64,000 nucleotides of DNA from Acidobacteriota bacterium (GTDB taxonomy: Bacteria; Acidobacteriota; Terriglobia; Bryobacterales; UBA6623): contig WGMB01000004.1 of NCBI GenBank assembly GCA_016125275.1, positions 1 to 64,000 on the forward strand, given 5' to 3'. This document shows, piece after piece, positions 60,987 to 64,000 of the stretch (the first letter of the stretch is position 1; every line of letters begins with the position of its first letter). The notes beneath the pieces were generated by a model. That model ran no database searches. It was not told the DNA's origin and saw only the letters and a list, made by a program, of their open reading frames with translations. Both the position numbers and the translations under genes were made by a program.

Positions 60987-62408
60987 CTACTGCGTGAAGT
61001 ACAGCGGCGTGCTGTCGCGTCGCAGGGCCGCGTCGTGGGTGTCGGCCACGCGCGTCAGCAACTCCACCAGCTCCGGATGCTCCCCCGCTACGTCGTGCGA
61101 TTCCGCGATGTCGGCCTCCAGATCGTACAGCTCGGGTTGCGGCAGCAAGCGGTAGTGCCGCTCGAAGAGGCCGTCTTGCAGGTCGTACCAGATCGACGAA
61201 GGCCTCTCCGGGTACTGGTCGATTTGCAGGAACAGCTTCCAGCGGCCCAATCGGACGGCCTGCAACTGCGCGCCGAAGTAGTAGAAGAAGGGCTTTTCGG
61301 GCAGCGCCTCCACGTCGCCCGCGAGCAGCGGCGCCAGCGAGCGGCCGTCGAGGGTACGCCCGGCCGGCGGCTCGACGCCCGCCAGCGCCGCGAACGTCGG
61401 CAGCAGGTCCAGGATCGAAGCCACTTGCGGCGTCGTGCGCCCGGGCGGGATTCCGGCGCCGCGAAAGATGGCCGGCACGCGCATGCCTCCTTCGAAGGTG
61501 TTGCCCTTGCGCCCCCGCAGCGGCCCGGCGCTCCCGCCGGCGCCGCGCCAACCGAAGCGGCCCTTGCCGTCGTTGGGCGCCCGCGTGGGCCCGTTGTCGG
61601 AGGTGAAGACGACCATCGTCCTCTCCGTCAGGCCCAACTCCTCGAGCTCATCCAGGATGACGCCGGTCGACCAGTCCAGCTCTTCGACCGCGTCGGCGTA
61701 CAGGCCATGCGGAGAGCGCCCCTCGAAGTCCTCCGAGGCGTACAGCGGCGTGTGCGGAAACGTGTGTGGCAGGTACAGCAGGAACGGCCGGTCGCGGTTC
61801 CGCCGCAGGAACTCGACGGCGCGCTCGGTGTAGCGCCGCGTCAGCGTCTGCTGGCGGACCGGCGCCTCGACGACGGCGTCGTTGTCGAGCAGCGGCAGCC
61901 TCCACAGCGCGTGTTGGGCTCGAAACGGCTCGTCGGCCGGCTTCTCGTCCATGTCGTTCGAGTAGGGCAACCCGAAGAAGAAGTCGAAGCCCTGACGCTG
62001 GGCCCGCAGCGGCTCGGGCCAGCCCAGGTGCCACTTGCCGATCGCAGCCGTGGCGTATCCGGCCGGTTTGAGCAGCTCCGCCAGCGTCAGCTCCTCCGGC
62101 GGCAACCCGGTCCTCTCGGTCGGAAACAGGACGTTCGGCACGCCGGCCCGAACCGGCAGCCGCCCGGTCAAGATCGACGCCCGGGATGGGCTGCAAAACG
62201 GCGCCGCCGCGTAGAAGTCCGTGAACCGCAGGCCCTCCCGGGCCATCCGGTCGAGCCGAGGCGTGCGGATCGTGGAGGAGCCGTACACGCCGAGGTCTCC
62301 GTAGCCCAGGTCGTCGGCGAACAGGATGACGAAGTTCGGCTTCTGGGCGGCCAGCGGAGCGGCGGCCAGCAGCAGGAGGGCGGCGAGCAGGCGGAGCACG
62401 GGCGCCAC
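60987..62408 (-). CDS. secreted sulfatase, arylsulfatase A type
   Basis: A 473-residue hydrolase with a signal peptide (LRLLAALLLLAAAPLA). The metal site begins NFVILFADDLGYGDLGVYG. The activation motif is FCSPSRASILTGRLP with Cys72 as the residue converted to formylglycine. Further motifs are GKWHLG, NDGKGRFGWRGAGGSAGP and YDLQDGLFERHYRL. It would remove sulfate from a glycan or aryl ester outside the cytoplasm; no maturation enzyme is in the window. The gene is 39 bp downstream of the next protein on the same strand, so the two may form one unit. Confidence 0.92.
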   Translation of the reverse strand: MAPVLRLLAALLLLAAAPLAAQKPNFVILFADDLGYGDLGVYGSSTIRTPRLDRMAREGLRFTDFYAAAPFCSPSRASILTGRLPVRAGVPNVLFPTERTGLPPEELTLAELLKPAGYATAAIGKWHLGWPEPLRAQRQGFDFFFGLPYSNDMDEKPADEPFRAQHALWRLPLLDNDAVVEAPVRQQTLTRRYTERAVEFLRRNRDRPFLLYLPHTFPHTPLYASEDFEGRSPHGLYADAVEELDWSTGVILDELEELGLTERTMVVFTSDNGPTRAPNDGKGRFGWRGAGGSAGPLRGRKGNTFEGGMRVPAIFRGAGIPPGRTTPQVASILDLLPTFAALAGVEPPAGRTLDGRSLAPLLAGDVEALPEKPFFYYFGAQLQAVRLGRWKLFLQIDQYPERPSSIWYDLQDGLFERHYRLLPQPELYDLEADIAESHDVAGEHPELVELLTRVADTHDAALRRDSTPLYFTQ

Positions 62409-62447
62409 TCTACCAGAACCGTCCCTGCTTCGCGCCCGCCCGGCTCT

Positions 62448-64000
62448 CTACGGCAAATCCGTGAAGTCGAGGACCCGCCGCTGCCCGCCATGCGTCAGCG
62501 TCAGCTTGCGCCCCTGGGCGTCGGCGTTGAGGAAGGGGCCTTCGAAGCTCTTCCACCCGGCGTAGTCGAGCGGCCGGCCGTCGGCGCTGGGCGTCCGGCC
62601 ATAGGTGAACGCCAGCTCGTGTCCGCGCAGCGAGCGGAAGCGCACCGTCGGGACCGGCTCGAGCGCAAACTCCAGCGGCAGGGCCGTGATCTTCCGCTGA
62701 AACTCCTCGAAGCTCGCGAATTCCGACGCCGAAGCCGCTTGCAGGATCGTGCCGTTCCGCCGCGAAGGGCTGTAGAGCCGCCGGCCGCCCTTCTCGATCG
62801 GCTTCCACTCATACGGCGCCAGCGGGCGGTAGGCCACATAGGCGTTGGAGGCGTGGGCGAAGATCCAGCCGGACTCATGCTCGACCAGCGCCTCGAGCCC
62901 GTCGGGGAAGAAGCCGTTGATGTGCGGAAACTTCTCGCTCTCAGGGATGTCGTACAGCGCGATGACCGTGTCCTGGTCCTGAAAGATCTTCTCGAACGGC
63001 GATCCGCCCAGCAGCTTGTCCGGCGAGTCGTAGGTGGTCTTGGACCGCACCACGGCTTCCAGAAAGGCGTCCAGCATGGGCGGAAAGTACATCTGCAGCT
63101 CGTAGTTGCCCGAGTAGGGGTGCATCGAGAAGATCGTGTTGCGCACCCCGCGCGGGTCGTCCAGCGCCCAGGTCACGTCCCAGGAGTGCTGCTGGATCGG
63201 TTGCAGGATGCCGCCCTGGTCCGAGCCCACGGCGTAGTCCTTGCTCATGTAGGTCGTCTTGTAGACCGGCGCGTTGCGCACGTCGGTGAACCGCCAGCGG
63301 TGCCGCGTGCGCTTGAGCTCCTTGTGGAGATAGGGCTTGGAGCGGTCGGTGGCGATCCGCTGGATGATCTGCGGCGGCTCATAGGCCGAAGCCAGCGAAT
63401 ACAGCAGAGCGTAGAAGGCGGGGTAGGGCCGGTGCGGGTAGCCCTGCCCGAACAGCAGCCAAGCGAAGTCCGACGAGACGCCGTCCCACTTCTCCACCAC
63501 CTGTTTGTCGTCGGTGCGGGCGTGGGCGCCCACGTACACGCCGTCGAGGCTCTCCACGGCGAAGTCCGCCATGATCCACTCCATCATCCGCGTCGCCCGC
63601 TCGCGCATCACCGGGTTCTCCGACCAGGCGGCCAGATACGACAGCGGCAGCAGATAGACGCCGATGTAGTGCGTGCAGTCGTACTCGCCCTGGCCCAGCG
63701 TCGCCGTCAGATTCATCCAATCGAAGATGTACTCCTCGGCTTCGGCGCGGCTCTCCGCCGAGCTCTTGCCGGTGTACCAGGTCTCGGCCGGATCATCGGG
63801 ATAGAGCTGCGAGTAGAGATACAGCGAGGTGTAGTAGAGCAGCCAGTGGTTCTCGGTGTCGCCCCGGTAGGGCATGTAGGTCCGCCAAGCCTCGCGCAGC
63901 TTGCGGCGGGCTTCGTCGGTGAGCTGGCCCTGGTCCAGGTAGGCGATGGCAGTGACGGGGAACATCCAGAACATGTCGCCGCGCACATCGTCGAGCAGCT
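62448..64000 (-). CDS. large protein of unrecognised family, possibly glycan-related, truncated by the right edge
   Basis: At least 517 residues; the frame remains open at the window edge, so the N-terminus is missing. The first part is rich in Trp/Tyr helices (AWRTYMPYRGDTENHWLLYYTSLYLYSQLYP, LTATLGQGEYDCTHYIGVYLLPLSYLAAW), resembling alpha/alpha-toroid folds of glycan-active enzymes such as heparinases and alginate lyases. The second part is beta-rich (VGSDQGGILQPIQQHSWDVTWALDD, HESGWIFAHASNAYVAYRPL). No catalytic residue can be named, so function is a guess from shape. It lies just upstream of the sulfatase gene on the same strand, which fits degradation of a sulfated polysaccharide. Confidence 0.7.
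   Translation of the reverse strand, partial: LLDDVRGDMFWMFPVTAIAYLDQGQLTDEARRKLREAWRTYMPYRGDTENHWLLYYTSLYLYSQLYPDDPAETWYTGKSSAESRAEAEEYIFDWMNLTATLGQGEYDCTHYIGVYLLPLSYLAAWSENPVMRERATRMMEWIMADFAVESLDGVYVGAHARTDDKQVVEKWDGVSSDFAWLLFGQGYPHRPYPAFYALLYSLASAYEPPQIIQRIATDRSKPYLHKELKRTRHRWRFTDVRNAPVYKTTYMSKDYAVGSDQGGILQPIQQHSWDVTWALDDPRGVRNTIFSMHPYSGNYELQMYFPPMLDAFLEAVVRSKTTYDSPDKLLGGSPFEKIFQDQDTVIALYDIPESEKFPHINGFFPDGLEALVEHESGWIFAHASNAYVAYRPLAPYEWKPIEKGGRRLYSPSRRNGTILQAASASEFASFEEFQRKITALPLEFALEPVPTVRFRSLRGHELAFTYGRTPSADGRPLDYAGWKSFEGPFLNADAQGRKLTLTHGGQRRVLDFTDLP

Overview
The window is GC-rich, gene-dense bacterial DNA. It most resembles an Acidobacteriota genome of the Bryobacterales/Solibacter type. 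This is inferred from gene content, not from a marker gene: Oar-like TonB-dependent receptors with an N-terminal carboxypeptidase-regulatory domain, a PadR gene translationally coupled to a membrane protein with a permease-prefix-like N-terminus, a PQQ-like beta-propeller protein, secreted sulfatase and sialidase genes, and a YpdA-type flavoprotein.

Positions 1-6.5 kb are mobile-element territory. They hold a fragment at the left edge, a DUF3768 gene, a plasmid-type ParB whose leader sits in a long imperfect inverted repeat, tRNA-Leu(CAA), a tyrosine integrase with 11-bp-phased repeats upstream, and an AAA/DUF4143 ATPase bracketed by a 68-bp imperfect direct repeat. A second integrase with its excisionase lies at 26.2-27.5 kb, next to tRNA-Ser(UGA). 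Each integrase lies on the 5' side of its tRNA and reads towards it, so the two ends of the 3.5-27.7 kb segment are mirror images.

Between them (8-24.3 kb) lie a PadR operon with a readable promoter/operator and two paralogous modules arranged ECF sigma factor - zinc-finger anti-sigma factor with a very long extracytoplasmic domain - TonB-dependent receptor - PepSY-TM protein(s). Both sigma genes are preceded by a TGCAA-N5-TTGCA palindrome. I read these modules as sigma-controlled outer-membrane uptake of a metal chelate followed by inner-membrane reduction. The substrate cannot be read from sequence.

From 28 to 36 kb there is an OmpR-type two-component system followed by an RND efflux operon (outer-membrane factor, pump, lipoprotein adaptor). 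Tandem repeats upstream of both units are candidate regulator sites. From 36 to 49.6 kb lie ordinary metabolic genes: an epimerase, YpdA, a NarL-type regulator, a MaoC hydratase, a HyuB-like hydrolase, a peroxiredoxin, a phosphodiesterase, a glycosyltransferase and an operon merR-surE-M20 peptidase-ybdK-sialidase.

From 49.7 to 56.4 kb there is a DAB-type inorganic-carbon uptake locus. It holds a divergent beta-carbonic-anhydrase-like protein, DabA with all four expected active-site residues, and two NuoL/M-like membrane subunits, the second apparently lacking the key glutamate. A 12-bp hairpin separates it from a convergent NarL/NarX-type two-component system. The window ends with priA, a sulfatase and a partial secreted-type protein running off the right edge.

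The best candidates for something undescribed are the duplicated sigma/anti-sigma/receptor/PepSY modules and the carbonic-anhydrase-like and two-antiporter variant of the DAB locus.
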